From assembly GCF_018691265.1 (NCBI RefSeq), contig NW_024881324.1:8249730-8313729 (forward strand): 64,000 nt of DNA, read 5' to 3'. This document shows positions 24,801 to 36,775 of this stretch, piece by piece (positions within the stretch are counted from its first letter, which is position 1; each line of letters begins with the position of its first letter). The stretch comes from Tyto alba (taxonomy: Eukaryota; Chordata; Aves; Strigiformes; Tytonidae). The position numbers and the translations under genes were made by a program. The notes below the pieces were generated by a model. That model did not search any database, was not told the origin of the DNA, and saw only the letters and a program-made list of their open reading frames with translations.

Positions 24801-25479
24801 AAGGCACATGTTTGTGCACCCACTGCTAATTTCCAGAAAGCTTTTACCATTGACATACTGGAAAAGCGTTTATCTTCCATCTGCAGTTTCTTTTCTCAGC
24901 TGGTCTTTATAATCAGCTGGCTTCTCTGTACCTCTGTTGATCACAGTCAATATTTCTATAGCACAATCTATATAACTGCTTTAACCTGGCATGAGTCTGG
25001 ACATTTTCTACTTTTTCCACAGCCTCTTTGACAAAAGGTCATTCTTCCCAGAATATACCAGGGTGATCCAGCCTGAAAATAATTCAGGAGCCAACCATCT
25101 AATTAAAAACAAACAAGACTAGTTAAAAATAGAAAGGAAAAGGAATTATATATTGCATTTATTTTGTTTTAAACACATCCAGCAGACACATCTGCTAAAT
25201 TGAAGCCAAAGAGGTTCAGTCTGGGTTTATACAGCAAAAAACTTCCTGCTGTTACAAAGACCAGGTCCTGTATAGCAATCATCATCTTCTGTGCCTCTCT
25301 CTTCAGGCACCCTGTCAGTAGGGCAGTTTCCCTTTTCTGGAGCGTTATGCTGTCTCACTGAGATAACTATAATTCTACTATGTCCTCTTGCAGTTTCCAT
25401 GGACCAGATATTCCTCCCCTTCTCTCAAACCATTCTGTCACACTATTATGCACAATCAGTGTACTGTGCTCCATCTTGA
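21833..25479. other. Unassigned non-coding sequence
   Basis: About 3.6 kb with no supportable gene. It holds a short (CA)n run at 22488-22499 and a T11 run at 23670-23680. The open frames at 22941-23318 (minus) and 23355-23606 (minus) have no known domain. Confidence 0.45.
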
Positions 25480-25556
25480 AGGCAGTTGAGGTCTTTGAGG
25501 ATTAAGAAAAGGTGCAAGGTAAATGTTAGATGTATTATTATTACTTTAATGAGGTG
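25480..25556 (+). repeat. L2/MIR-like 3' tail remnant
   Basis: 'gaggattaagaaaaggtgca' followed by 'aaatgttagatg' and 'tattattattac' matches the usual end of L2-type and related SINE tails ('agaaaagcgctatataaatgttagatattattatta'). Diverged and short. Confidence 0.5.
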
Positions 25557-28500
25557 TCCATCTACTAACAGCTCCTCCCTGAAAGCATGAATTTAAAGCT
25601 AGGTTCTACCAACTTCCTGCTCCAAGCTGCCCATCGCCTGCTGGAGACATCAGGAAATTAACTGGATCCTGGGGAAATGGGAGAAGGGGAGGACTCTGAC
25701 CACGTGGCAAACATTAATGCAGAGAAGAAAGGGCCCCTTTCAGAACCAGCATCCTGGTTTTGTGGATCCCAAGTGTTTCATCTCTCAATCTACCGCCTCA
25801 TTCTTCAGAAGCCCCAACATCTGAAGCATGTCTAGAACAAGGGATAGATGGAGTCAAGTCATTCTTCCACCAACAGCTCCAAATGCTGCCAGCACAACAC
25901 GCCAGAGCTGTCAGCATTTAGCCTTTCCTTCCTGACTCCTTCCATGACAGCCCACCAAAATGAGAAGTATTGATGGAAAGCCACTGTAAAAGACCTCGCC
26001 AGTGGAGAAAAATACCAACTGGAGGACTGGTCAACAGTTCTAGAATTACCACCTGACCAAGCTGACATGAATTTCTCTCAAGCTAACTAAACCTACCCAT
26101 AATTTGCAAACATTCTCAATTCATAAATCAGTAACAATTCAGAAGTGATTACTGCTGCATTACATCATTTTCTAAGAACAGCATCACAATGCAGGTGCTT
26201 GCTACATCTGTATTTTATGGATACTATACACAAGTCAAGGAAAAGTATTTTCTGCCAAGACCTGCCAATTATTAACATGCTGAAAGAGTAAAGGTAAGCT
26301 AAAATGAGGACTGATTTACCCTTCACCTCTTATGAGTTACACTTCTATCTGCTTAAAGCTCCAAGTGAAAGGAGCCTGGCACACTCTTTGAAACAGTTAA
26401 TTTGAGTTTTCATCCCCAAATCCAACCTTTCCAATTTGGCACAATAAGAAGATTCTCCATAGAGGTGCAATACGAGTTGCTGCAAATCAGGACTCAGGTG
26501 CTTGGCAGGGATCTGCATCCAAAGTTCAGAAAACACCTGGCCGTATTGTCCTGCCTGTAACTAGAATGATGATTCTCTATCTACTGTAAGTTCAAGGGAA
26601 GCAAAAATGCAGACAACACCTAGATAACAAGCATACAGCAGATTTACAGAATCCACTGGGTCTTGAAACCTTGTAGGAAACACTAAAGCAGTCGAGTCTC
26701 CTGGTGTGGTGAGGAGCTAACTTAGCTTGCACTATCTCCTTTCTCTTGCTCTTGGATAATCTGCTTTTCCTAACAACTATTTTAATAGTTTGTTGAATAA
26801 AACATACCAGGTTTTGGGGATTTTGCTTTAAAGAGTTATGTGATTTGTGTGTCTTTGAGGTTTAGTTACGTAATCCTCCTTGGCAATTTTTCTATCAGAG
26901 GTTCTAATATTTCTGGAGACAATATCAAAATTATGCATATATTTATGATTATGTACAAAGCTGGCATTATTCAACTGCAAATCTGTAGCCAAGAGAAGAA
27001 TGGAAACTCCCTAAACCAAAGATGATCAAAAAGAAGCAATCCCTTTCGATCACACAGTGTCTGGTGCATCTCAGGTTGCCCTTTTTCCACCCAGTCCTTC
27101 TTCTTTATTTCCATTACAGGTGGACTGACACACACAGGTCACTGCTCAATCCTCGTAGCCCTGCCCATATGTTTAGGCTGCACTAATGTCACGTAAGAGA
27201 CTAGCTGGAAGAGACACACTCCAAGGAAAGCAGAGCCAGAACTTCCCCCTTCTCCACAGCCAAGTGCACCGTGCTGCCAGCACATCTGCTCCCCACCAAG
27301 CCAGCGAGCCTCAAGGTTATTTTGGGACCTGCATGCATGCTAAACGGTGGCAGCAGTATGAAACAGGGTAAGGACCATATAGCTGAAACCTGCAATTCAG
27401 GGACCAGTCAGCACAAGGGCAACTAAACCTCGCAAAAACAGAAGCCAGACATGTTTTCAAGGACACGAGCCCCTGTGAGGTACTGACTCCTGATGCACTG
27501 AAGTGGAACAAGTGAACACAGAAGACCCTCCATAAGAAGGATTTGGAAGTGATGCTCCAAGGCCCTCCCTCCAATTTTGGCTGTGCTTTTATTAAATCAA
27601 AGCTTCCAGCGAGGAAGTATGGTGTGCAGTGACTTCAGGACATCGAAGACCAGCCATGGAGGGCACCTGGGACATCAGCCTGTGTTCCTCTCCTGGACAG
27701 AGAAGCAGCAAACACCTCACAAGTTGCCTTTTTCTTGAGCAAATAGACGAGGCCTGCAACCCAGAGCTCGGCTGACCCACCATGTGGGACTTGGGAAGGG
27801 GAAAGGAGTGGGTGATGCTGGGGATCAGCTAAAAAACTCACCCACCTGAGCATAGAGATATTTAGGGGTAGCGGATATCTCAACGTGCTCACAAGTGCCA
27901 CAAAGCAGTCCCCGGCCGGCGCAGCCCGAGCCATGTCTGCCTGCAACATCAGCTCCTGGTAAAGAAGAATGAAATACGGCTTCAGAGGTGGGGACAGAAG
28001 TGCAGGGAGACATATCAGAAAGTCATCGCTGACAAACATTTAACCACCTCTCTGAATAGAAAAATGAGAGTTCGCTCTCTCCTCCCAGAGACTTGCTGCA
28101 GCATCACCTGAGGTTTTCTTTGTATTCTCTGTGCCTAGAGAAGTGCCCATGGAATCCAGAGCGCGCCCAGCCATCTGCACAGCTGCCTGCTCCTGAAAGG
28201 ACATACACCTCCCTCCATAAAAACCATGCTCATTTATGGTCTTACATCCATCCCAGCAACAACACTATTACTACCAGAATTATTTACTCGATTGTGAAAT
28301 TGGTAAAGACTGCACTTAGGGAAACAGAGTAATGAAAATCTGAAACACGAGTACCTTAAACTGTAGGATAAAGTTCAAGTCTCAGGCCCTTCTGCAGACC
28401 TTCACCAGCACATCAAGACACAATACCACCAAGAAAAGTAAATAGAGGAGAAGGTACCCAATAAATAAAAATAAATATTTAGGCTCCATCAGCAACAGCC

Positions 28501-28849
28501 TTTCACATCCCTCAAACTTCCCTGAGGGCTACATCCCCCATCCAAGATCCTCTCTACTGTAGGCAGCTGGAGTGCACGGTGGAGGCGTCGCCTGGCCAGG
28601 ACCCAGCCCCTGGACAAGACTTGGGGTGCACAGGGCTGCAGCCACAGCCGCCCCCTGAGAAAGCCCTGATTTTCAGACAGGTGATATTTTGACAGCACAT
28701 TGAACTGTATGCAGAAAGCAAGTGCTTTGAACAGTTACTTATGCAGATACTGAAAACACAGTGGGTCTCCCCCTTCATAAAGGTATTTCAACAAAAAAAT
28801 TGCTGTAGCACTCCTGTGAAACCAACAAAACTAGTATTCTCCACAAAGC
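25557..28849. other. Unassigned non-coding sequence
   Basis: Unique-looking DNA. Frames at 27635-28039 (minus, 134 codons) and 28093-28332 (plus) carry no recognised domain. Nothing supportable. Confidence 0.45.
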
Positions 28850-29090
28850 CATGAACTGGATTGGAAACCGCAGAAAACTTTAGTTTACATAAATTCATTA
28901 TGCTATTAGACCCATTCTGTACATCAAGATCAGATCGGACCATGGTAACTATCTGCTGCTGGGTAGTCTGTGATTTACACATTACTGTTCATGGGCACAT
29001 TAAAATAAATGCTAAGACTTTATTCAAATATGCTTTGGCTTCTAGATATTTAGATTCCAACCTAAATAAAACATTAATCTAACATGAATT
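28850..29090. promoter_or_regulatory. Candidate conserved non-coding element
   Basis: AT-rich block with 'cataaattcattatgc', 'tgatttacacattac', 'cctaaataaaacattaatc' and similar words and no repeat. Weak compositional evidence only. Confidence 0.18.
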
Positions 29091-29270
29091 TATATCCAGT
29101 CTCTTGTCTGAATGGCCTTTCTGTTCATCACCTGAACAGAAAAATGCCTTCCTTTTGTTTTGAGGCATATTCCAAAAACATACAGGTCACAGTTCTACCA
29201 TTGCATCTTGGATCATAACAGTATATAAATTAAAATAGTTTCCATTTTTTTTCCACTGGAAAAAGTATCC
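29091..29270. other. Unassigned AT-rich sequence
   Basis: Nothing recognised. Confidence 0.4.
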
Positions 29271-29284
29271 TTTTTTTTTTTTTT
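29271..29284 (-). repeat. Poly-T tract, 14 bp
   Basis: An uninterrupted T14. Confidence 0.95.
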
Positions 29285-30694
29285 GTCAGTCTTCACACTC
29301 ATACATCAAATGGTTTATAAAAGCATTATAGCTGCAGATTGACTAAGAATTATACTCATCAAATAGTTTCCTAAGATATCCTGTGTTTTTGACACTTCTC
29401 ATTTCCACTCAGTTGTCTGTCACTTTTGGGGCAAGGAACACCTTTGAATATCCATACAGAACCAAGACAAACAGAGGCTCAAGGTGAGTGGATTCACTAG
29501 GCTCTACTGTAATATGAAGAGCCAACAGCATAACTCTCTACCAGTTTTTGCTTACAAAAAGTAGATATGTCACACTAACAAGTATCAGTTGGGGTCCTCA
29601 TCCAGGGAAGCATTGCCAGATTTTCACTTATTTATTGAAAGCCCAGCTATTTTATCTAAGAAATAACTAAAAGAGAAACTTGGAGGAATAGTGTTAAATA
29701 ATTCTTACAGAACAAGCAGCCTGTAACAGAAAACCAGTTAAACGCTGGAAGGTCCCCTAGTAAGGACTAGGTGTACAACAAAACCACTGTACTTGACACA
29801 ACAGGAAAACAAGCAGACAAAACTACTAAGACATCTCCTGCATCCAGCTCTGACAAATTGTCACAGAGGAGGTCGGGTCATCCTGTAGCTGACAGTGTTC
29901 CAATAATTTCTATTAAACTCCGGTGGAAAAACTCAACATCCGGGGGAAAAAAAAAAAAAGTTTCCTTCAGCTATTGTTTCCTCTCTCAAGATCACTTCTT
30001 CAGCTAAAAGGATGGGGAAGAGGAAAGAAAGAAAGGGACTGGGTGAATAACGCTCCGTGACTAATAGCCGTTGTCTGACCGGTCTGAAACAGCTTCGAGT
30101 ACCCATGACCTTTTGAAGAGCCACAAGTTAGACACTAACAAAAACGCATAACACAAACTCTCACACCCCCTTCCTTTTATCAAATGGGCGTTAGGATGAA
30201 TAAGCTGACAAAAACAACATGGAAGTAATCTGCTGAGTAATTCCTCTAATATTCCGCTGTGGGTTGGCTCTGAGAGTTTGAGGCACGCAGCTACGAAGGC
30301 ACTGCGCTGACTGTATTTCAGATGACAAACTCTCATTAATCACAAACAAATACTATGTGCTGTTCCAATGCTTACACAAATGTTCTCCTGAAGCAGCACT
30401 CAAGTCATTAACAAATCGCTGAGCCATCCCATATATCTCATTACACAATTTCTCGAAGAGGATGTGAAAGCTCTCACCCGACTACTCCATGCATCCCACT
30501 CCCTGTTATCATCCTATGGGACTTCACTCAGCACACGCATTTCTCACGCCATTTAAAGGTCTTTGGTATAAATGCTGCTTTCAGAGGGTGACACACCAGT
30601 TAAATGTTGGGGAGTTGTTTTGTGTAGCCCTTCTGTCGATCAACACAAATCCACCCCAGGCTGCAGCATCATTAGATCAAACTTGGCAAAAGCA
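29285..30694. other. Unassigned non-coding sequence
   Basis: Contains an A13 run at 29947-29959. A donor-like AAG/GTGAGT at 29482 has no coding frame or acceptor attached. No gene recognised. Confidence 0.45.
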
Positions 30695-30800
30695 GATACT
30701 AGTAATAATAACATCCAACTCTAATACAGTATTTTAGTACTTTTCATCAGCAGATCTTAAAGAAGGTCACTAACACTGTACAAAGGGGTGCAATATTCTT
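30695..30800 (+). repeat. L2/CORE-SINE-like tail remnant
   Basis: 'agtaataataac', 'tagtacttttcatcagcag', 'atcttaaag' and 'ctgtacaaagg' match the order 'tagcgcttttcat...gatctcaaagcgctttacaaagg' of a very common old amniote repeat tail. Confidence 0.6.
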
Positions 30801-31949
30801 CTGTGGCTCCTCCCTTCAGACCTTCACCTGCAAGGAAAGTGCTTAGCATCTTTCATATTGCTGGACCATGCAGACATATTCCACTAAAGCAGTGCATACC
30901 AGTGCTGTGTAAATGGACATGTAGTGATCCCCGTGAATATAATTTTTAAGTTATCAATAGACAAAAATCCATTGTATAATTATTGTTGAAAGGGAGGGAA
31001 TAATTCACAGGACACAGTTTACTTGAGTCTTTTTCAACTCACAGAATACATAGCATAGTCATTATTCCCAGATTTAGTTTAACATTTGAAGTTTCATATG
31101 ATTTTATTCCAAAATCACTGTAAACACATTGAGCTTGACCTATTAAGATCTAGATTAAGTAATTAGAATTACACAAAATGCTGTTTTATTTCTTGAATAG
31201 AAAAGCACACAATTCTGGTTCAAAAACTGCAATTCACTGAACTATTTATTGAAACAACAAATGTCAGAAAGCAATATGATCCATTCTCTAGAGAAAAAAA
31301 AATACTATCTTGGTTACATATTGAACACACGTTGCCAAATTCTCAAATGATTGCATGATCAGAAAAAAATGCACATCATTAACTGTAACTAGTTAGCAAA
31401 GATAACTCAATAAAGCTTAATGGAAAGTGCTCAAAACTCCCAACTAAATCATCTGCTAGCTGTAAAAATCAAATCACGTTTACTTAGATGCCTAAATATT
31501 ATTTAGCCAGCACTCAGGCTGAAAACATTATTCTACCTTGGGGGAAAAGCAGCTTGGGCTAAAGCAAGAACTGCAATACGATTGCCATCCAAACCTTTGG
31601 GGAAAGTCTGGCAGTGCATCCAAAGTCCACGCCTAGCACATGCTTACATAAGGCAGAAACCTAAAATCTGGACGTAACAACTGAAATGTAAAGGAAATTC
31701 AAATTTCAAACCACCTCTATATAGAAGGAAACTTGTTTAAAATTGTGAGCGAAACTCAGGATCATAAAACAGTAAAAAGGCACTACAAGAACTTCATGCA
31801 GCTACAGAACTAATTATAGAACAACAAAGCAGGACTTTGAGGTACAGCCTGAGTGGTGAATACCAGAAGCCAAGACCACTCCTGTCCTGGGGAAAGCTTA
31901 AGCAACAAGCACACCTAAAATAATGTGGTGGTAGTACAACAAACTGCGG
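30801..31949. other. Unassigned AT-rich sequence
   Basis: Possible further repeat tail near 30840 ('tgcttagcatctttcat'). The block 31050-31200 has several homeodomain-type words ('ttaagtaattagaatt'). No gene. Confidence 0.4.
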
Positions 31950-32660
31950 GGACCTTCTCAATTGCAGACTCGTGAACAGGAACAAGAAGCCACAGATGAG
32001 AACAAAAGAGGGCTGGGGAAATGGATGTTGTAGAGAGGCTCTGACAATTCCAAAGATGAGAGGTGACAGGAAAGATTTTGAAGAGTGAAGTAAACAGAGT
32101 AGAAGTCACGAACAGGAGGGCTGACAGCCAGAAACTCTTTGGATTTTAAATGAGCTCAGTGGACAGAGAAGGGGAAAGATCATTGAACTGTTACCCATGA
32201 ATGACAAGGATGGAAGTGGAGCACTGTGAGAAAGAAGACATCCAGCATATTTGGCAGCAATAGCTTTAGAAGGGTCTTGAACAGGGACACAGTGGCAACT
32301 GATCCTGCTTAGTCTCTGACATGTATCAAAGAAGAGGGACATGGGGATAAGTGGAAAAGTGTCCAACCTAGGAATAGAGATGAAGAAGAAAGAAGCACCA
32401 GAAAATTCAGTAAAGACAAGAAAGGAAAAACCCTTGGGCATGTACAGAATTGCTGACGAAGTGTTTACTGATGAGTGGTGAAAGAATCTCATCATGTCAG
32501 CTCAGCGAGCTCGGAAAAGCACCTCAAGACTGAAAAGGGGCAGAAACACTCCCTAGACCAAAGGCAGCAAAAATGCAAAGAGAGTTCAGTGCATTCTTAA
32601 GAGATCATTTTTAGTACGGTATGGGGAAGCCAAGGGGGAACATTGTGGCAGAGTCCACAG
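31950..32660 (+). other. Purine-rich stretch
   Basis: For about 700 bp the plus strand is biased to A+G (about 60-72% in lines counted by eye), with repeated 'agaagga', 'gggaaag' and 'gagatgaagaag' words but no regular period. The minus-strand frames 31794-32109 and 32106-32495 exist because the bias removes stops there, and they match nothing known. Confidence 0.45.
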
Positions 32661-33839
32661 GGGATACGGAACAAATTCGTTTTCCTGATCTGCAAAATAC
32701 ATGTTTCTTCTCCCACTCACCCCAAAGAACAAGATCAGCTTCTAAGTTTCACATTAAGCCTCTGAATATTTGGGGAGGAGATGAGGGATCTAAGGAATAA
32801 GAGGACCTAAGAAAACTTGTGAGCTGTGGCTAAAAAACTTTCTATCTCCACAGGAGAGGTCTCAGCAAACATCAGCTAACAAAGGACTAGTGATGGCTAA
32901 CAATGGCCCGAAGCACATGCAGTGCTCCAGTTGACCCACCATGCAGTGTTTGCTGAAGTAACACACTTATATTTCTCAGATAATGTTTGCTAACAGGTTT
33001 CACATTCACTGTTTGTCCCTTCAGAGTAATTTCAAAGTGACCCCCAGAAGATGGATCTCAAATAGGAGGGCTGAGACCAGCAGCCTCAGTTTTCACCATA
33101 GGTACCGTAACACGCTTTGCAGAGGAAGAGCCAGGAGGAGCCCTTCAGCTGCCATCGGGCCATCAGCTCCAGCATGACACCACCAACACCTTGCTGTTTT
33201 TAAAGTGCATAAAGACTCCCCTGCTCTGTAGTGGTGGTGGTGCTGGGCCTGTGCCTATTCAATAGGGGATGCTACTGCTGCTGGGATTCAGTAATTCTGA
33301 GCCTTGTTCACGGAGGGCAGGGGAGGAGGTTTTAAGCACATTCAGTGAGCCAGGAAGGGCAGGGAAGAAATGAGCTCTGGTTTCTCTAACAAGAATGCCT
33401 AAGTGTTAGCTGCTATATCTGGAAACCTGGCTCATATTACTCCACCAGGAAAGTCCATGGGCATCAAGAAAGGTAAGGCATTTATAAACACAACCAGACT
33501 AAAATGCCCAGGCTGATCCACCTGAACATGCCACACAAGCTGCACTGAGCTGTTGCAGTTAATAAAAGCATCTTCTCTCCTAATTAGTCTGCTGACCTCT
33601 CACAGCACCCCATGCTCACCATGGGCAGGAGCCACCTCCATCCTGATCCAGCAGATGCTGCTTCTGAGCAACCCAGAGGGCTTCCTAGACACCGTAACTG
33701 GAGGTGCTCTGTCCTTCTCCCTAACACAGACAAGCCACACTATGCTGAGCTAGGGAGAGCAGGCACCTTTTTCCTGTATAATGGAGCCTCTCAGCCTTAC
33801 ATGGATTAAGCACTCTGTAAGAGGAGCACTGGAAAATGC
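32661..33839. other. Unassigned non-coding sequence
   Basis: No gene, repeat or clear regulatory feature. A donor-like AAG/GTAAGG at 33474 is unsupported by any frame. Confidence 0.45.
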
Positions 33840-34140
33840 AAGGTGGTATAGTATTGTATTAATGTCATTTAATGGCAACTGTCAATGATCGTGATGGAAT
33901 AAATATGGAAAAGGAAATTACTGTAATTGATTGACAGTCTGGAAGCTTCCACATACGATCTAATGAGAGAGACCTGTGAGAAGCTGCTGCAGTAGAGGCT
34001 ATTAATGCAAATCATATGCACCATGCCTGCTCTCTGAATTATGCAATGCCATGTGAATGTCTAATCCATTTCACCAGGCTTGTCTCTATCCAGAAAGAAT
34101 ATTCCACTGACATGCTTATTAGTATATTAGGAGAGTTTCA
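33840..34140. promoter_or_regulatory. Candidate enhancer / conserved non-coding element with PBX-MEIS, POU and bicoid-type sites
   Basis: The block carries an exact PBX-MEIS/PREP composite site TGATTGACAG at 33928-33937 and a one-mismatch version on the opposite strand, CTGTCAATGA, at 33879-33888. It also has a consensus POU octamer ATGCAAAT at 34005-34012, overlapping words 'attaatgcaaat', an adjacent CATATG E-box at 34013-34018 and TAATCC (OTX/PITX type) at 34062-34067. No repeat or open frame explains the block. These factors act together in hindbrain, limb and pituitary enhancers, so a developmental enhancer is the natural reading. Activity and conservation are unproven. Confidence 0.4.
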
Positions 34141-34935
34141 GAAGTTCAGTGTTAGAGTGGGTGCCATTGCAGTGTTATTAGTTTAGTTGAGAACAAAACA
34201 AACAGGTCTGCACAGCCATTAAAATCACTACATAAGTCTACAAGATAAGTTTATCATGGCTGATGGGAATTTGCAGGAATGCCTTGTGATACGTTAACAA
34301 ATAGATAAGGAGAGTATCACTTTTCTAGGAAACTACTGTTGAGGACTCGGGAATTGAAGACAAAGAAAAATGTTTGATATAGCTCCATGATATTTTGCAC
34401 AGGTTTCCAGAAAGAACATTGTGGTAACAGAAACAGACTGGAAATTTAGAGGAGGTAGTTGCCACAGGCAGCCAAGGCAGCCTACAAACACGTTGGAAGA
34501 TGATGTCCATCCCAGGCTTTCTGAGCTGATGCCATTGTATTTTGCCTCTAAAAATATATTTAGATCAAATGCCATTTAGATCAATGATGGAAATCATTTT
34601 GATGGAGTAATCATGATCCCTGGGGACCACTTGTCCTTCGTGCAAAGCTGTAACACACTTAGCACCACAGTGACTGTTAAAGGGAAGCACTGACCTGGGC
34701 TACAGGAAACATTACACAGTTTAAGATTAATCTTGGGGATATGAGGAAAGCTCACATAAAGCTTCCTGCGCCTGTCATGGCTGTCTCTCCATCATTTCCA
34801 ATAAAGTCAAAATCACTCAACTTTAACAAGAAATTGAGAAAAGGCACCAAAACATATACAGGATTCCTCATCGCTTTCTGAACGTAGCCATTTTACAAGG
34901 CTGAAACCTAAATAATAAAATTGAAAATTAACCCT
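34141..34935. other. Unassigned non-coding sequence
   Basis: AT-rich, no feature recognised. Confidence 0.45.
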
Positions 34936-35396
34936 GTGTAATTCACTCCAGCTAAAATGAACACTTAGAGCAACCATTTTGCCTCAATGTTGCAACATTT
35001 TGCATCAAAGGATCACAGGCTAAAAAGAGGTGTAGAGCCCACAAACCATCAGAAATGTGAAAACTGTCTGAAGAACAACTTTGTCTTAAGATAAATGTTG
35101 CTCTCCCCTTATTATGCCAACAAAGTCCCAGCCCTCTGAGAGACTTTGGCCCTTTATACTGCCCGGTGTAATTCACTCCAGCTAAAATGAACACTTAGAG
35201 CAACCATTTTGCCTCAATGTTGCAACATTTTGCATCAAAGGATCACAGGCTAAAAAGAGGTGTAGAGCCCACAAACCATCAGAAATGTGAAAACTGTCTG
35301 AAGAACAACTTTGTCTTAAGATAAATGTTGCTCTCCCCTTATTATGCCAACAAAGTCCCAGCCCTCTGAGAGACTTTGGCCCTTTATACTGCCCGG
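34936..35396. repeat. Perfect 230-bp tandem duplication
   Basis: Every base from 34936 to 35166 equals the base 230 positions later (35166-35396), with no mismatch seen. The unit runs from 'gtgtaattcactccagc' to 'cctttatactgcccg'. The flanks differ at once (t/g on the left, t/c on the right). The unit is not a TE I recognise. The minus strand stays open through each copy, so two near-identical open frames (34952-35194 and 35182-35445) arise, but these are duplicates of chance sequence. Complete identity means a very recent event or an assembly artefact. Confidence 0.95.
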
Positions 35397-36547
35397 CACC
35401 TGGCAGGAGACAGGAGGGTTTCCTGCGAGGCAACTGCATGGACACAGAGGTCCCAGGGCAAAGCCAGGCTTTTGAGGTGAAGGCACTTGCTTCGCCTCAT
35501 GTAGGGGAAGGAAAAGCATGTTTCCCGTCCCTCCTGGTCAGAAGCCCCGAGGCACCTCCACGCTTTTTATATGGACAGCGGGACAGACATCATGCAATAG
35601 GTAGGTGCTCAGGATTCTCTATGATGATCCATACCTGATCACTGCTTTCCACCAGTTTGTCTGCAAAGCACAATAACAATAAACGTTCACATGTGTGCAG
35701 GTGCTAAGATTTCATAGATTTAGTACTTGCGCAGAAACAATACAAAAGAGCCCCATTACAGTTTAGGCTTTATGGCACCTGGATCTGCCTAGGAAAAGAT
35801 GCTGACAGCAAAGCCAAAGGTATCTTCAAAATAAGTACAGGGAATGATGCAGGGTTTCATATTTGGCAAGTCAGCACTGGGGAAGCAGAGATCCACATGT
35901 CACTGTAACATTACATACTCTTGTAGGAAAAAGATGCTGAAAGCCCCCCTGGATTCAGGCATTGTTATTTTATTAGTGTTATTTGTAATGCCCCAACAGA
36001 GCAGAGCCTCAGCCACATCAGCTGTGCAAACACAGCACAAGAAAGGGAGCCCTTGCCCCAAAAGACTTGCAAATACACCAACGGGTGCCTCAATGGAAGA
36101 CTGAATTTTCTGAGCTGGGTGAAGCCATCAGCTCGGAGGACCTACCTTTGGGCATCACTTCTGCAAGCATATAAAAGTCTGCCTCCACCCACACAGGGAT
36201 CCCACAGGGCAGGAATCGACTCCAAGCTGGACACGGGGGCTCAGCAGGGACCTGGGTGTAGGGAGATCTGCTTAGGGCCTGGACCTCAGCATCATGGCGG
36301 GTGGCTTCACACCCAACCCTAATGGACCGCAAGATATGTCTTTGCAGGGAAATCTCAAAGCTCTTCCCTCAGGACAAACGTGTTTGGAAGCCAATGGTTT
36401 CAAATCCCTTCACAGTGATTTCAGAGTTTGTAAGCTCTCAAGAAATCACTACAACTTTCTGGCAGCTACACAACTCCCGAGGAGGCTGCAAGTATCCTGG
36501 GACCTGCAGACTCCCAGCCGGGGACAGGAGCACAGCATATTTTGCTG
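35397..36547. other. Unassigned non-coding sequence
   Basis: Mildly GC-rich, unique-looking. No supportable gene. Confidence 0.45.
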
Positions 36548-36564
36548 TTTTTTTTTTTTTTTTT
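36548..36564 (-). repeat. Poly-T tract, 17 bp
   Basis: An uninterrupted T17. Confidence 0.95.
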
Positions 36565-36755
36565 GACCCTTTTCCGCACTGCCCTACCTCAGAGGTTGCT
36601 TTGGGAAGGCAAGGATTAAGGATGTTTTGATCAGATTTGCCTTGTTAACAGAAAGGATAAACTCTCCATGACATTTTGATGTTTGAATTCACACCATAGA
36701 AATTTATTAATGTTTCTTGGGGGGTCGAATTTGTCTGGGAGGGATGCACAGTGCA

Positions 36756-36775
36756 GGGGTGGGGATGGGGAGGGG
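36756..36775 (+). other. G-quadruplex motif, four runs of four G
   Basis: Four GGGG runs at 36756, 36761, 36767 and 36772 are separated by loops of 1, 2 and 1 bases (T, AT, A). This is about the most favourable pattern for a stable intramolecular quadruplex. It lies in a G-rich stretch 36717-36783, and no gene start is apparent nearby. Confidence 0.75.

Noticed and set aside
34952..35445. Two near-identical minus-strand frames as a duplicated gene
   Set aside because: They are the same chance frame carried in both copies of the 230-bp duplication; no domain or start context.
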